Assembly: GCA_026168455.1 (NCBI GenBank)
Contig: CM047426.1
Coordinates: 70,032,916-70,096,915 of the forward strand
Length of the DNA stretch: 64,000 nt
Direction: 5' to 3'
Source of the DNA: Theocolax elegans
Taxonomy: Eukaryota; Arthropoda; Insecta; Hymenoptera; Cerocephalidae
This document shows positions 10,538 through 21,653 of this stretch, piece by piece. The stretch's first letter is position 1. Each line of letters begins with the position of its first letter. A program made the translations under genes and the position numbers. The notes beneath the pieces were generated by a model. The model saw only the letters and a list, made by a program, of their open reading frames with translations, was not told the DNA's origin and made no database searches.

Positions 10538-12062
10538 TTACTTAGTCCTTTGCAGATTTGTCCATAATTCTTTATTATTTTTATTTGTGAATCTACTTAA
10601 AATGTTTACAGCTGTACTTAGATCAGGTCTTGTACAAACCATTATATACATTAAGCAACCAATTAGATTACGGCAAGGGGCTTCATATTTTTCATCAGAA
10701 TTCAAAGCTAAGTAATCAATTTTGCTTGGAAGTGGCGTGCTTACGGTTTTACAATCATTCATGTTAAATTTTTCTAAAACAGTTTTTTTATATAAGTACT
10801 TTGATTTAATGATATTGTATTTTCATTTCATTCAATTTTAATTCCGAGAAAAAGCTGAATTTCTTTTAAATCAGTCATGCAAAATTTATTCACAAGATAT
10901 TGTTTAAAATCATCCATTACTTTAATATCAGCAGTAGCAATCACAAGATCATCCACATACAAAACAACATATATATTTTTAGATATATCTCCTTTATCAA
11001 GTATATATATGCAACGAGCAACTGATGAATTTCGAAAGCCCTTATCAATTAGTACTTTTTTAAAAACTTCAAACCAACATCTTGCGGCTTGTTTTAAACC
11101 ATATAAAGCTTTGTTTAATTTAAAAAATTGATTTACATTATTTTTAACTCCTTTAGGTACTTTCATATAAATTTCTTCTTTTAATGTACCATTTAGAAAT
11201 GCAGTTTTAACGTCCATATGGTGAATTAATAAGTTAAACTTATTTATAAAAGCAATTATAAATAAAAAACTTGAAATTTTGGTAACGGGAGCAAACGTTT
11301 CGTTATAATCAATTTGATATTTTTGACTGGACTCGCGAGCAACAAAACGAGCTTTGTATTTTACTAACTTTCCAAATTCATCGTTTTTATTTATTTTCTT
11401 TGGCTTTTGGAACTAATGTCCAAGTATTATTAATCAAAAGAGAATTTATTTCACTATTTATTGCTTGTAACCATTTATTTTATCGTTCCTTTCTTTTATT
11501 TCATCAAAACAAGTAGGTATATTATAAATAAGAGAATTTGTGATCATTACGTAATCATACTTTGTATTATATTCATTATATGAAATAGGAGGTTATTGTT
11601 TAATCCTATCACTCCTTTGCTCACAATTTTCTTTCAAATTTTTTTATTTAAATTTTCTTTTGGTTCTAAGGATTTTATATTTTCTGTAATTTTATTCGAC
11701 CCATCATTATTAGATTTTTCTGAACGTTTCCACTCGATTGACTCATTCTCAAACTCTTGTGAATTGCCACGTGATATACAATCAGTTCTGCGCTTTAATA
11801 TTATTGACTCATCCTCAACGTCTTGAGAACTGCCACCTGATATACAATCAGTTCTGCGCTTTAATATTATTGACTCATTCTCAACGTCTTGAGAACTGCC
11901 ACCTGATATACAATCAGTTCTGCGCTTTAATATTATTGACTCATTCTCAACGTCTTGAGAACTGCCACCTGATATACAATCAATTCTGCGCTTTAATATT
12001 ATTGACTCATTCTCAACGTCTCGAGAACTGTCAAAATCTTTAATGATCGGTCTAGAGTTCAC
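10538..12062 (-). pseudogene. pol: Copia-A2 pol remnant (reverse transcriptase)
   Basis: The minus strand encodes pieces of a copia-type reverse transcriptase. 10828-11217 has the MDVKTAFLNG start block, ALYGLKQA and the catalytic YVDD motif (in VVLYVDDLVIAT), and its frame stays open upstream to about 11410. 10538-10762 has the SLIGCLMY-like and CTRPDLSTAVNILSR blocks that follow the palm. A frameshift separates them at about 10763-10827. 11634-12062 is a linker made of 22-residue repeats between integrase and RT. RNase H and everything upstream of the linker are gone. The resemblance is to the Drosophila copia lineage. Confidence 0.88.
11737..12052 (-). repeat. 66-bp coding tandem repeat in Copia-A pol linker
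   Basis: About five units of 66 bp encode 22-residue repeats containing ENESIILKRRTDC in frame. The first unit (about 11737-11802) is diverged and the middle three are nearly identical. Related, more decayed units lie in Copia-A1 at 35580-35960. Confidence 0.88.
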
Positions 12063-12842
12063 ATCTATTTTTTTATAATAAACAATACTAATTCATTAAT
12101 TTATTTTCCTCCAGAAATTTCTTTTTATCATTACATTCCAAAATAATTCTGACTTTATCATCATTATTTTTTATAAGGTATCACATGTTCGAATCATATA
12201 CATATATACATTTACTTTATTTTAATATGCTATTAAAAAAATACAACATATTTAATCAAGTTTATCAATTCAATTTTTCTTGGCAACAAAATAAATTGCT
12301 ACCAGTAAATTTTAAATAAATAATCTATAATTTTTACAGTAATTAAAGGTTTTAATAATTTAATTTCACGTCAAAAATTAAATTTCACCTGAATTTACCT
12401 TAATTCAGTTCTTACTTGGTCTAGTACCAACAACAAAACTTTATCTGATTTACTACTCCAAAAAAATTAAAATATATTTCACTGTATACAAACTTCAATT
12501 TCATCGATATTTTACACGTGTATTTTTTTTAATTTAAATTTATTTCTTAAAAATATATTTATTAAAGGGGTAAGTAATATTGTAATTACGTTTAACTAAA
12601 CTTGCATAGTCTCAATTCATTATTTAGTTTCTGTTTTTCTTTACAATACATTCGTGTACTATTATATAAATCCATTTTATTGCAAAACTAGTATAAATAT
12701 AATTCAACTACATTACGTAATTACTTCAAAAAGAATTACATACACAACTATTTACCGAACACGTTATACCTCCTTTTTCTCTAATATATTTGAAAAATAT
12801 ATTTGACAGATGTCACATTTTTCGAGAGTTTGTAACTCATAT

Positions 12843-13101
12843 TGTTGGAGTTTTATAAATAACCAGAACAGAGTTCAATAAAAGATATTTATTTATATAC
12901 GTTGTATCTGTAATACAAGTAACTCGTCTATCTCTCTTCTAATCAAAAGAACGAACAAGCAGCGAACCGTTCGTCACGACAGTTATCGACGAAGTGAAGT
13001 CTGAGAACCGAGCCGAAAAGGAGTAGCTCGGTTAGTTATGCTACTGTAGCACAGGGTGCGGTAGGGTAGGAGAGAAGTCGAAGTGGACGTATATTCTAAC
13101 A
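12843..13101 (-). repeat. Copia-B 3' LTR
   Basis: It is 259 bp with TGTTGGAG and TTCTAACA as plus-strand ends, and it appears identical to 19566-19824. Confidence 0.95.
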
Positions 13102-13110
13102 CTCCCTCCC
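13102..13110 (-). promoter_or_regulatory. Copia-B polypurine tract
   Basis: The minus-strand GGGAGGGAG abuts the 3' LTR. Confidence 0.8.
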
Positions 13111-13225
13111 GGCCACTGGTCGATTTCTCTCGTCATTGATCGATCACATCTTCATTTAGTACCTATAACAAAGAGAGCAACAACAATTAATAAATTAATT
13201 ATAATTACATTATTCATAATCACAT

Positions 13226-14266
13226 CTATTTAATATTCATAATCTCATCCAATAAATGTTTATGTGTGTCAAACGGTAAAGGTTTTGTAAAAATGTCAGC
13301 TATTTGATCTTTGGATTTGATCCACTCTATTACAATCCACTTTCTCTTAACGCATTCTTTGACATAATGCTCTTTAACTTCAGTCATATGCCTCAACTTA
13401 TTACCGCCATTAGTCTCAGCACTTGCAGCAGCAGCTTTATTATCACACCAAAGCGTCATTGGCCAAAAAGATTCTGTTAGTATTAAAGTCAATGAATTTC
13501 TCATAGAAATCATTTCTTGACACGTCTCGCTCATCGCAACATATTCTGCTTGACAAGTAGATAATGACACATATGACTGTTTATGTGTACGCCAATTTAT
13601 CGAATCTCCGTACAGTTTAATTACATATCCGCACGTCGTTAGAGAATTCTTGCAATCAGCAAAACTCGCATCTGAATAAGCTTCAATATTATTCTTTTCA
13701 CCTAAGTATCGTAAGCTTAAATTAATTGTGCCTTTCAAATATCTAAAAACCCTCTTTACCATTTTCCAATCATCTTCAGTAGGGTTGATTTGATGCCTGC
13801 TTAACACGTTTACAGCATATGAAATATCTGGTCGAGTAGCTCCAGCCAAATATAACAAGCTACCTACAGCTTCTCTATATTTCGTAGTCTCACTGTTTAC
13901 AAATTTATAACTATATACATTGTCTCCATCATTCTCTCGCATCTTTCTGTTTCTGTTAGCTACTTGTGTTGTGATCATAGGTGTTCTTTGTGCATGTGAC
14001 TCATCAAAATTAAATCTTTTCAAGATTTTCTCCACATATTTTCCTTGGTTTAACTCTATAATTTTATTTTTCCTATCTCGTTTAATTAAAATGCCAAGAA
14101 ATTCTTTAGGTTCACCCATAACGTTCATTTCAAATTCTTCACTAAGTCTGATTTTTACTTCATTCATTTTATTATTATCATTACTTGCAAGAAGTATGTC
14201 ATCCACATACAAAAGCAAAATTAAAATTTTATTTTTATTTCGCCAAATAAACATACATGGTTCCAA
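13226..14266 (-). CDS. pol: Copia-B Pol C-terminal part: RT palm end and RNase H (truncated)
   Basis: The protein begins inside reverse transcriptase just before the catalytic LLYVDDILLA motif and continues through the FLGILI block, the EAVGSLLYLAGATRPDI block and a complete copia-type RNase H (SDASFADCKNSLTTCGYV, LSTCQAEYVAM, WCDNKAAAA, HMTEVKEHYVKE, KSKDQIADIFTKPLP). The nominal first codon is TTG and no ATG start makes sense, so this is the tail of a longer Pol. The roughly 250 residues that normally join integrase to YVDD, including the DVKTAF catalytic aspartate block, are absent. Its frame differs from the upstream ORF, which ends 11 bp before it. RNase H looks intact, but the RT cannot be active. 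Confidence 0.92.
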   Translation of the reverse strand: MEPCMFIWRNKNKILILLLYVDDILLASNDNNKMNEVKIRLSEEFEMNVMGEPKEFLGILIKRDRKNKIIELNQGKYVEKILKRFNFDESHAQRTPMITTQVANRNRKMRENDGDNVYSYKFVNSETTKYREAVGSLLYLAGATRPDISYAVNVLSRHQINPTEDDWKMVKRVFRYLKGTINLSLRYLGEKNNIEAYSDASFADCKNSLTTCGYVIKLYGDSINWRTHKQSYVSLSTCQAEYVAMSETCQEMISMRNSLTLILTESFWPMTLWCDNKAAAASAETNGGNKLRHMTEVKEHYVKECVKRKWIVIEWIKSKDQIADIFTKPLPFDTHKHLLDEIMNIK

Positions 14267-14277
14267 ATCGGAATTCC

Positions 14278-17200
14278 TTAAATTAAGACCAATTTTTCAT
14301 TAAATCGGGCATTTCTGCTTTCGTAATATTTTCCTTCATCTGGCTTTAGAAATTGGTAACCTGTAGGAGTGTAACCTACAAAAATAACTCGTCTTCCTTC
14401 ACATCTGAATTTTGGACCAATTTTCCTTTGGACCTTTATATATGCAACACATCCAAATCGTTTAATTTGATTTATGTCGAAGCTGTGATGAGAAGCAAAT
14501 TTTTCCAATGGAGTAATCATATTATTTGATTTATGTGGTGTACGATTATAAGCATAGACCGCAGCAGTCAAGGCTAAATCCCACATACTTTCAGGTAATC
14601 TTGAATCATACATATATGCTCTGATCTTCTTTTGTAAGGTTTGATTTAGGCGCTCAGAAACACCATTATGTTCAGGTGTGTCTGGACAGGCCAACTGTAG
14701 CTCTGCTCCTAATATCTTCAAAACCTCTACAGTATAACCTCCTGTATACTCTGTACCCTGATCAGTACGTAAATAACACATTTTTGCATTATAACCCAAA
14801 AGATTACGTGCACTTCTTACAAACATTTCGAGATAAAAACCAGTTTCGTCTTTAGATTTCATCGGGTAACACATCGTGAGTCTCGAAAAGTCATCAGTGA
14901 ATGTAGAAATAAATCTGTAACCTTTCGGATGCGAAGCTGGAGAGATTGGACCCATCAAATCTGAATGAATAATCTGCAATGGTGCAGTTGCTCTTCTTCG
15001 TGTTGATTTAAAGGGAAGTTTATTAAATTTCGAGATTTGGCATACATCACAATCGAGTAAAGACTCATCGAATATCGCATCATTTAATTGTTTATTTTCA
15101 GGAAATTTTCTCTGTAAAGCTTTTAGATATGCGACTGAGGCATGTCCAAAACGTACATGCCACAGCAAGGCTTTATTGTTGTCTAGGAACTTTTTATATG
15201 TACTTACAAATGGTGATTCTTTATCGGGGATTTCTGTAATTGGTAACTCATCGATATCATGGAATTGTCGATCCCATATTGTCGTGTCAAAGTTAGATTG
15301 TTCATACATATTTTCTTTCTTTTCTATCACACCTATTACCGTTTTGCTATTTAAATTCAAATTTTTCTCATCTCTCCCTCCGAAGTTTTCAATTTCGACC
15401 GATTCATTTGAAATTTGCATCTCATTTGTTTTAGGAATTTTAGTCTCATCAGTTTCGCTTACTTCATTATTTATTTTAGAGTTTTCTAATAGTTTTTCTT
15501 TGGCTACTACACTACGTGTAAAATGCTTTTTCACATCTGTACTCTTTTCAATTAAATTTGCAAATATTCGTTTATTAATTAATACAGAAGAATTGTCGTT
15601 AGTCTCATCGCATTTATTTGTTTCTAGTTCGATTACCCAGTAAGGTCTTTTATACACACCGGTAATAAACAACTCGTTTGATGTTGGATCAAAAATATCT
15701 ATTTTCTCATCGTCTAGATAAATTCCAAGACCCATCTCAGCAAATTTTCTTAGTGACAATAAATTTTCTGTAAGCGCGTCTGCATAAACTACTTTATCAA
15801 TATTAAATAATTTACCACTTTCTAACCGTATTTGAACATTACCCACGCCCTTAGTTTTAAGATCCGCTTTCGTATCATTATTAGCGCATTTTATTATACC
15901 CTCGTCATTCTCATCAAATGATTTAAAGATAATTTTTGATTTTGTCAAGTGTTCGGTTGCACCGGAATCTGCTAAAAATTCAGTTACAAACTGACCTCCG
16001 TTCGCGTCTGATTTATCATTAGTTAAAAACTCAGCATTTGCAGTGAATACATTTGTGTCAAAATTTTGCTTACCTTTATCATTATTTTTATTCGAGGAGT
16101 GACTATTCCCTTGTTGCTTCGCGTTATTGTTAGACTTGTCACCGTTTCCTCGTTCATTGCCATTATTTTTTCCACGTTTAAAGTTTTTGTAATTATTCGA
16201 CTTTTTGTTATTATAGTTGTTTCTCATCCGTTTAATTTTTCCATAATTTGAGTTCTCATCATTGTTTTTGGGTTTTAAATTTTTACTATTATGACTATTC
16301 GATCCACGTGAATAATTATTGTTTCTAAAGTACCTGTTATTTCCTCTTTGATCGGAATCTCTTCTGTAATTGCCAGAGTTGGTACAATCAGGAGCTTTGT
16401 GTCCAAATTTGTCGCATCGGTAGCATTTTAATCCTTTCCCTTTATTTGGACAGTTTGCTCCAATATGTCCAAAGTCATGACATTCATAGCACCGTCGAGT
16501 CTCTTGGGTTAGATTCGCAGCTCTCACATCAGTTTTGTTCCCATCCAATTGTTTCCGTGTTGCCTCATCCTGTATAACAATCAATTTTAATTGTTCATAG
16601 GAAACACCTTTATTATGAACATTTTTAGAGACATATTCGATTGTTTGAACTTGTGGTACTGAGACCATCACAGCATTGTAGAAGGCATCGCGTTTTTCAT
16701 TTTCAGTTAAAGGAATAGCTTCCGGAGAATTTTCGTAGTTTCTAATCACTTCTTCGAAACTTTCGCAAAATTCACCAGCAGTAGTTTTTCCAATAATATA
16801 TTGCATTGTATACAACTGTTTCCGTACAGAATGAGAAGTTAAGTTAATTTCACATCGTTTTATTTCTTTTAATTTATCTAAAATTTCTATTGGATCTTGA
16901 AGGTGTAATACCCTAGAGTGGTAATTTTGATCTAAATGATTTATTAAAATGTCGCGAACTTTATATTTGTTTTCAATTTTAGTTTTCTCATCTAAGTTAG
17001 ATTTTTCTACGCTCTCATCTATAACGTATAATAAACCACATGTTCTTAATTCAGATGATAAATAGTCGTAAAAATGTTCAAATTTTAAACTATTATTCAA
17101 TTTGTAATCGCGTCTAATTCCCGAATTTTTATTAACAATTTCAAATTTTAATGTTTCTTTCACATCTTCAATATTACAAATATTTTGTTCATTACTTTTA

Positions 17201-17993
17201 TTTGTTTTTGTAAATTTCAGTTTTTCTACCTGTTCTTTAATTATTTGCATATCTTTTCTTAAATTAGAAATTGGTGAATCAGAGTGTACCTGTGATTCCT
17301 CGTCTTCGTCTTCTGATCTCGTAGATTCATTTACGATTTGATCAAGTTGTTCCCATCTTTCAGACCACTCACTTCTTTGCCTTTTCAGATCGCTTTGCAA
17401 ATTATCCAGAAATTCCTTATGCTCTTTTCTCTCATCTTGCAACTCATCCGTAGCATAATTTATTTTCGTGTATATGTTTTTGATATGCTCAATCGAATTT
17501 TGGAAGCTGTTGACAGCTGTACCCAATTGACTCATGGTTTTATTACAGACAGATGTTAATTTCTGTATAGCTTCAGTTATTGCTGTTATTTTTCGATCAA
17601 TATCCAAATTTTTGTCAGCATCGCTATTTTCAACTTTGTTTATAGAATTATCATTTTTCAAATTCAATAAAGAAGATATGTATTCTTGTTTAAAATGAAC
17701 TTTGACGTTCTCAGTGACTTTAGGCTTTTCAATCGTGTTATCTCTTCTCAAGACATCGACATTTTTAAACATTTCACCTCCCTCTTCTTTATTGCCGGCC
17801 ACGTCTTTCTCCTCATTCACCTCTTCATTATTTTCTTTATCGTTTTCAATTTCATTATTTCCATTCGCATCAATTTTTGTTGTCGAGTCACTCCCTGGTA
17901 GAGTTGGCGTATAATATGAACATTGGTCTGTAGATTTGTCTTTCATCCAGTCGACCACACATTGCCACTCTTCGTCCGAAAACATTCTTTTCT
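14278..17993 (-). CDS. gag-pol: Copia-B Gag-protease-integrase polyprotein (exon 3)
   Basis: This single long frame (1235 codons from the internal ATG at 17985) encodes the capsid and processing/integration enzymes of a Copia element. In order: an acidic, coiled-coil-like N-terminal region (about residues 100-260), a Gag body, two CCHC zinc knuckles (CYECHDFGHIGANC and CYRCDKFGHKAPDC, about 495-530), an Asn/Lys/Gly-rich linker, an aspartic protease with DSGATEHL (about 670), an integrase with a zinc-binding HVRFGH...CDVC block, and catalytic D/D/E positions in HSDLMGP (about 1007), RTDQGTEY (about 1075) and HNGVSERLNQ (about 1110). The exon opens at a splice acceptor (TTTTCCACAG before 17993), and the frame is open from there, so the real start is probably in exon 1. 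It ends with a stop just past integrase, where the RT is deleted. Confidence 0.93.
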
Positions 17994-18340
17994 CTGTGGA
18001 AAATGTTAATTTATAAATAAACTTGTATAGTTATTGGACGATTATCTAAAAGTAAGTAAACCGAATATCAAGTATAACTAACTTCAAGATGACTAGACAC
18101 ACGATAGATTCGTACTGCAAAACCTTCGTATGCCCGTCTGTCTGATGGGCGGTCTGTTACTGAACAACAAGCACACACCTACCCCAGACACTTCAGGGTT
18201 AAAGTTATTAAATGAGTCAGAAATTAACATCGATAGGTTATAAACATTTGACAGGTTATGTTATTTGCATCGCATAATTCACGAGTTTAAAGAGGTTAAA
18301 CATGCAAGTACTTATTTAATGTGCAGGCGTCCCCGCAATA

Positions 18341-18342
<2 letters not shown>

Positions 18343-18377
<35 letters not shown>
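18343..18377. repeat. (TC)n microsatellite
   Basis: A CT dinucleotide run lies inside the predicted second intron of Copia-B. Confidence 0.95.
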
Positions 18378-18381
<4 letters not shown>

Positions 18382-18478
18382 GCGCACATTAAAAGAAATA
18401 AACCAACAATCACGTCTCACATCGTTTATATTCAATGAACTATGCTCACCAAAATAACAGCACTGAATAAATTGTTAC

Positions 18479-18616
18479 CTGTTCTATAACCCTCGCCCGA
18501 CTCAGGTATGATGAATAACGATTGGCCTTCAATTCTCATCAGCAATTTTTCATCTTCATGCATCTCACTTAATTTGAACATTTGATTTACACGATCCCAA
18601 ATCGTGTTTAAAGTAG
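18479..18616 (-). CDS. gag: Copia-B predicted coding exon 2
   Basis: This 138-nt (46-codon) open segment is flanked on the minus strand by an acceptor (TATTCACAG before 18616) and a donor (AACAG/GTAACA after 18479). It is phase 1 at both ends, so joined to exons 1 and 3 it keeps one continuous frame. It encodes a hydrophilic segment with TIWDRVNQMFKLSEMHEDEK. No domain is recognised. RNA evidence is lacking, but phase and consensus fit at all four splice sites. Confidence 0.72.
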
Positions 18617-19435
18617 CTGTGAATACATTCAAATTAATTACTTTCAATTTTTAAATTAATAAAAAAATATAAAAATGTTCAGTATTTTTAAATTTAAATC
18701 CGTATTTATTAACAAAATAAATTTAGTATTAAATATATTAATTTAACCAAACAAGATGTAATTTTTTAAAGAAAAACTTTAATAGTAATAGTATAATAGT
18801 AATATTTTAAAAAGATATAAAATATTACTCGTCATTGTTCGAAAATAACAACTGTCTGCATAACATTGAGCATCTTTAGTATACGATGTTTACATTCTTT
18901 CCGAGAATAGCCAAAACGTAAATGTGATCGAAGGGGCGCACACGCCTAAAAACTCGGACCGATAACAAACGCATCGAGATCGGTAAGGAGAGAGCGCGCA
19001 CAACACACATCGCGCGCCTTCACCGGTTCACGACAGTCAGGCTTCCCTTTTTCCCCTCTTCTTTCAGCCGTCTGTACTCTCTCCTACATGTATCGGCCGG
19101 CGTTGCGCGCTCTGCCGTCTCTGCATCGAATTCTGAGAAAAAGGCCAATACAGCCTTTTACGATTTTTTTACGTTTTGATAATCTCGATTAACAAACACC
19201 GCATTTATAATTTTATGATGTGTAATATAATTTCTTAACACATACAATTTACTTAATTAACTTTCAACGAATATCGACACATCTATACACTCGCAATTTG
19301 TAAATCAAAAACCGCCATCTTTCAGTTTTCCATGAAGAAGAAACAAAAACATTTAAGCGAGTTTTACCTGCCGTTTGTCTGTTGATTTATATTTGATTTG
19401 TGTTGTCTTTTTAGTACTGAATTAAATCAGCTTAC

Positions 19436-19475
19436 CTTTCGTATCCTGCTCATCTCGTTTCTTGTTTAACTCCAT
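19436..19475 (-). CDS. gag: Copia-B predicted coding exon 1 with ATG
   Basis: The minus strand has ATG (19475-19473), thirteen codons (MELNKKRDEQDTK) and one extra base, then a strong donor AAAG/GTAAGC at 19436. The exon lies about 90 bp inside the 5' LTR. Phase 1 matches exon 2. The predicted introns are 19435-18617 and 18478-17994. Confidence 0.72.
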
Positions 19476-19522
19476 TCTTTCTGTACTCACACAATTTCAC
19501 AATTGTAAAAGAAAAATCGTAT

Positions 19523-19565
19523 GCGCGGTGGAAGCGTAAGGCACTATACCGCTGGTCCCATAACC
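19523..19565 (-). promoter_or_regulatory. Copia-B primer binding site plus second tRNA-iMet match
   Basis: The minus strand GGTTATGGGACCAG (19552-19565) follows the 5' LTR and is complementary, with one mismatch, to the anticodon region of initiator tRNA-Met. Fourteen nucleotides further in, 19523-19537 reads on the plus strand like the D-arm side of the same tRNA (GCGCGGTGGAAGCGT, one mismatch by my recollection of the insect sequence). The leader is therefore complementary to two adjacent tRNA segments. Confidence 0.72.
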
Positions 19566-19824
19566 TGTTGGAGTTTTATAAATAACCAGAACAGAGTTCA
19601 ATAAAAGATATTTATTTATATACGTTGTATCTGTAATACAAGTAACTCGTCTATCTCTCTTCTAATCAAAAGAACGAACAAGCAGCGAACCGTTCGTCAC
19701 GACAGTTATCGACGAAGTGAAGTCTGAGAACCGAGCCGAAAAGGAGTAGCTCGGTTAGTTATGCTACTGTAGCACAGGGTGCGGTAGGGTAGGAGAGAAG
19801 TCGAAGTGGACGTATATTCTAACA
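19566..19824 (-). repeat. Copia-B 5' LTR
   Basis: It is 259 bp and appears identical to the 3' LTR at 12843-13101. On the minus strand it starts TGTTAGAATATACG. Confidence 0.95.
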
Positions 19825-20120
19825 CATATTAATAAATCCATTTATACTTATCTCCAGTATAATTCGCTGGTCCGATTATTTAAGCCATTTTTCAAATACT
19901 TATTTATCTTTGATTGGGGGTTGAAAATCCAAGACATCAGAATGTCGTCCACTTAATTCGGTTGATCAAAGGCTTATTGGTCCAACGTAAATTATTTTCT
20001 GCCTATCATATACTCTAACAACACTTCACGAATTTTAAATTTTTAAATAAACTATAACCGATATAACTTTAATCAACGCGATATCAATTTTAACAAAACA
20101 CAGATTTAAGACAACGATGT

Positions 20121-20134
20121 CTGGGCTCACAACC
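20121..20134 (-). promoter_or_regulatory. Copia-A2 primer binding site
   Basis: The minus strand GGTTGTGAGCCCAG abuts the end of the Copia-A2 5' LTR (20135 onwards). It differs from the Copia-A1 site by two G/A changes. Confidence 0.75.
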
Positions 20135-20149
20135 TTTTGGTTTTTATAC

Positions 20150-21286
20150 TGTAACAGGGTTATTCTCGTACGTCAGGAGGGTTATGTTCGTCCTGTACAT
20201 CTATTCAATGTACAGGAAATCAGTGCAATACCGAGGTCAGCTGTCTCACCGTACAGCCGACAAATCGGTGAAAATTACCTTTCGGGACGACCGGAGCTAG
20301 CCTCAAGCTCCGAACGACGACGTTGACCCTGTGTACAATGTGTGCACTTACTTAGTGCACACTTATCCTCCGATGATGCTCGTACTCGGCTACTCAGTTA
20401 AGTGTGTCGTGCTGAGTACAATGCACGACACCCGCGGGGCATGGCGGTATTCGCCTTTGGGATAGGAACTACTCGCGGGTTTAATGAATCGACACTCGCG
20501 ATTAAAAATGTCAGTATAATTTATTCTATATAAACAAAAATTAATAGGATACAGAAGTTGATAAATTATGCCGGGGCGAGCCAAGGCAATGCTAAACCTT
20601 GGCTCAATAACAGTTAAATAAGAAAATGTAAACAAACGTGGGCACATAAAATGTATACAGTGTGCGTGTGTGTGTGCGCCCGCCGCAAACTACGGTCCGA
20701 GACACGGCGTCTCGATATGTTCGCGGGAACGAGATTACACCAGGTATCGAGCACCTGGTTGAGCCGAAGACCTAGTATGGGCAAATTATTGCCGGAGTGT
20801 GGAGCACTCCGGCTTACCAAATGCGTGTCTACGCAATAGAGAGAGACACGGCGAGAGTATCCGGACTCTCGCCCGGGCGGTATGGTGCGTCGGGGTACCG
20901 CGCGTATCCCGATGCCGCTCGCGGATCGCGTCGTAATTTCGAAACGGCGCACGCCTGGCCAGGACTTACTTGTCTTTTCGACGTTGAAGCTTAGCACTCG
21001 CGGTGTCCGCCTTTTCTCGCTTTCGCTCTCTCGGACCCTCTCTCTCTCTCTCTCTCTCTCCTTCGCCACAGTTCGGAATCGCGGGGCCTTGATTGGTCTC
21101 ACTCTAGGTCGAGCTACGAACCGAACGGTGTTGCCGATCCCGTGTTGTTCGAGGTTCGAACGATACTGCCGGTGTGTCGTGCACACCGGCTCTCCGACGC
21201 GCTCGCGCATGCGCCTTACGCGTCTTCAACGGTAGACTCACGCGATCGGTACGATTTTCGACTCGCGTGAACCGTTTACCGTTACA
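20150..21286 (-). repeat. Gypsy-1 3' LTR
   Basis: It starts TGTAACAGGG and ends CCGTTACA on the plus strand. It is packed with short perfect inverted repeats with 7-10-bp stems, for example 20191-20217, 20340-20362, 20404-20431, 20578-20605, 20791-20813, 20850-20873 and 21168-21190, plus a (CT)n run near 21040-21060. ORFs of up to 198 codons here are low-complexity or antisense and are not genes. Confidence 0.95.
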
Positions 21287-21296
21287 CCCCCCTTCC
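21287..21296 (-). promoter_or_regulatory. Gypsy-1 polypurine tract
   Basis: The minus-strand GGAAGGGGGG abuts the 3' LTR. Confidence 0.88.
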
Positions 21297-21653
21297 AGAC
21301 GCAAGGTATATTTCCATATACCATGCTCTGACCTTTCCTAGACGCGTCAGGATGTGGTTAGGGGTCTGATACTGAATGAAATCGCTTTATTTCACGATTT
21401 CGATAGCCAGGGGATTTTTACCCTGGTGATCTCGTCCTGACTCAGATTTGTCAGGAGCTATCGGCTCTTTCTGACTTAGCTAGTGGTGGTTCGACCGACT
21501 GGGGCATGTACATATGTTATGTATCCCCTGCCAACCACACACAGAATAGCGTTAGTGCTTTTTCGTTTTTTCGACGGCGAACTCGTTGAATCGGGTTCAG
21601 TGTTGGCATCCGTCTACGTCAGCAAATTATTTATACAGTGATTAATATATTTT

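Larger units (their letters stand above)
12843..19824 (-). mobile_element. Copia-B, recently inserted Copia with RT deletion
   Basis: Two 259-bp LTRs that appear identical (12843-13101 and 19566-19824) flank the element, with a perfect CATAT target duplication (12838-12842 and 19825-19829). On the minus strand the order is 5' LTR, primer site, two short spliced coding exons, gag-protease-integrase ORF, truncated RT/RNase H ORF, polypurine tract and 3' LTR. It sits in the Copia-A2 leader. Identical LTRs imply a very recent insertion, yet the N-terminal part of RT is absent. Confidence 0.95.

Noticed and set aside
20614..21210. 198-codon minus-strand ORF in the Gypsy-1 LTR, repeated at 29167-29763
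   Set aside because: It lies wholly in the LTR, overlaps plus-strand ORFs of similar size, has biased low-complexity composition and no domain; its duplication only reflects the two LTR copies.
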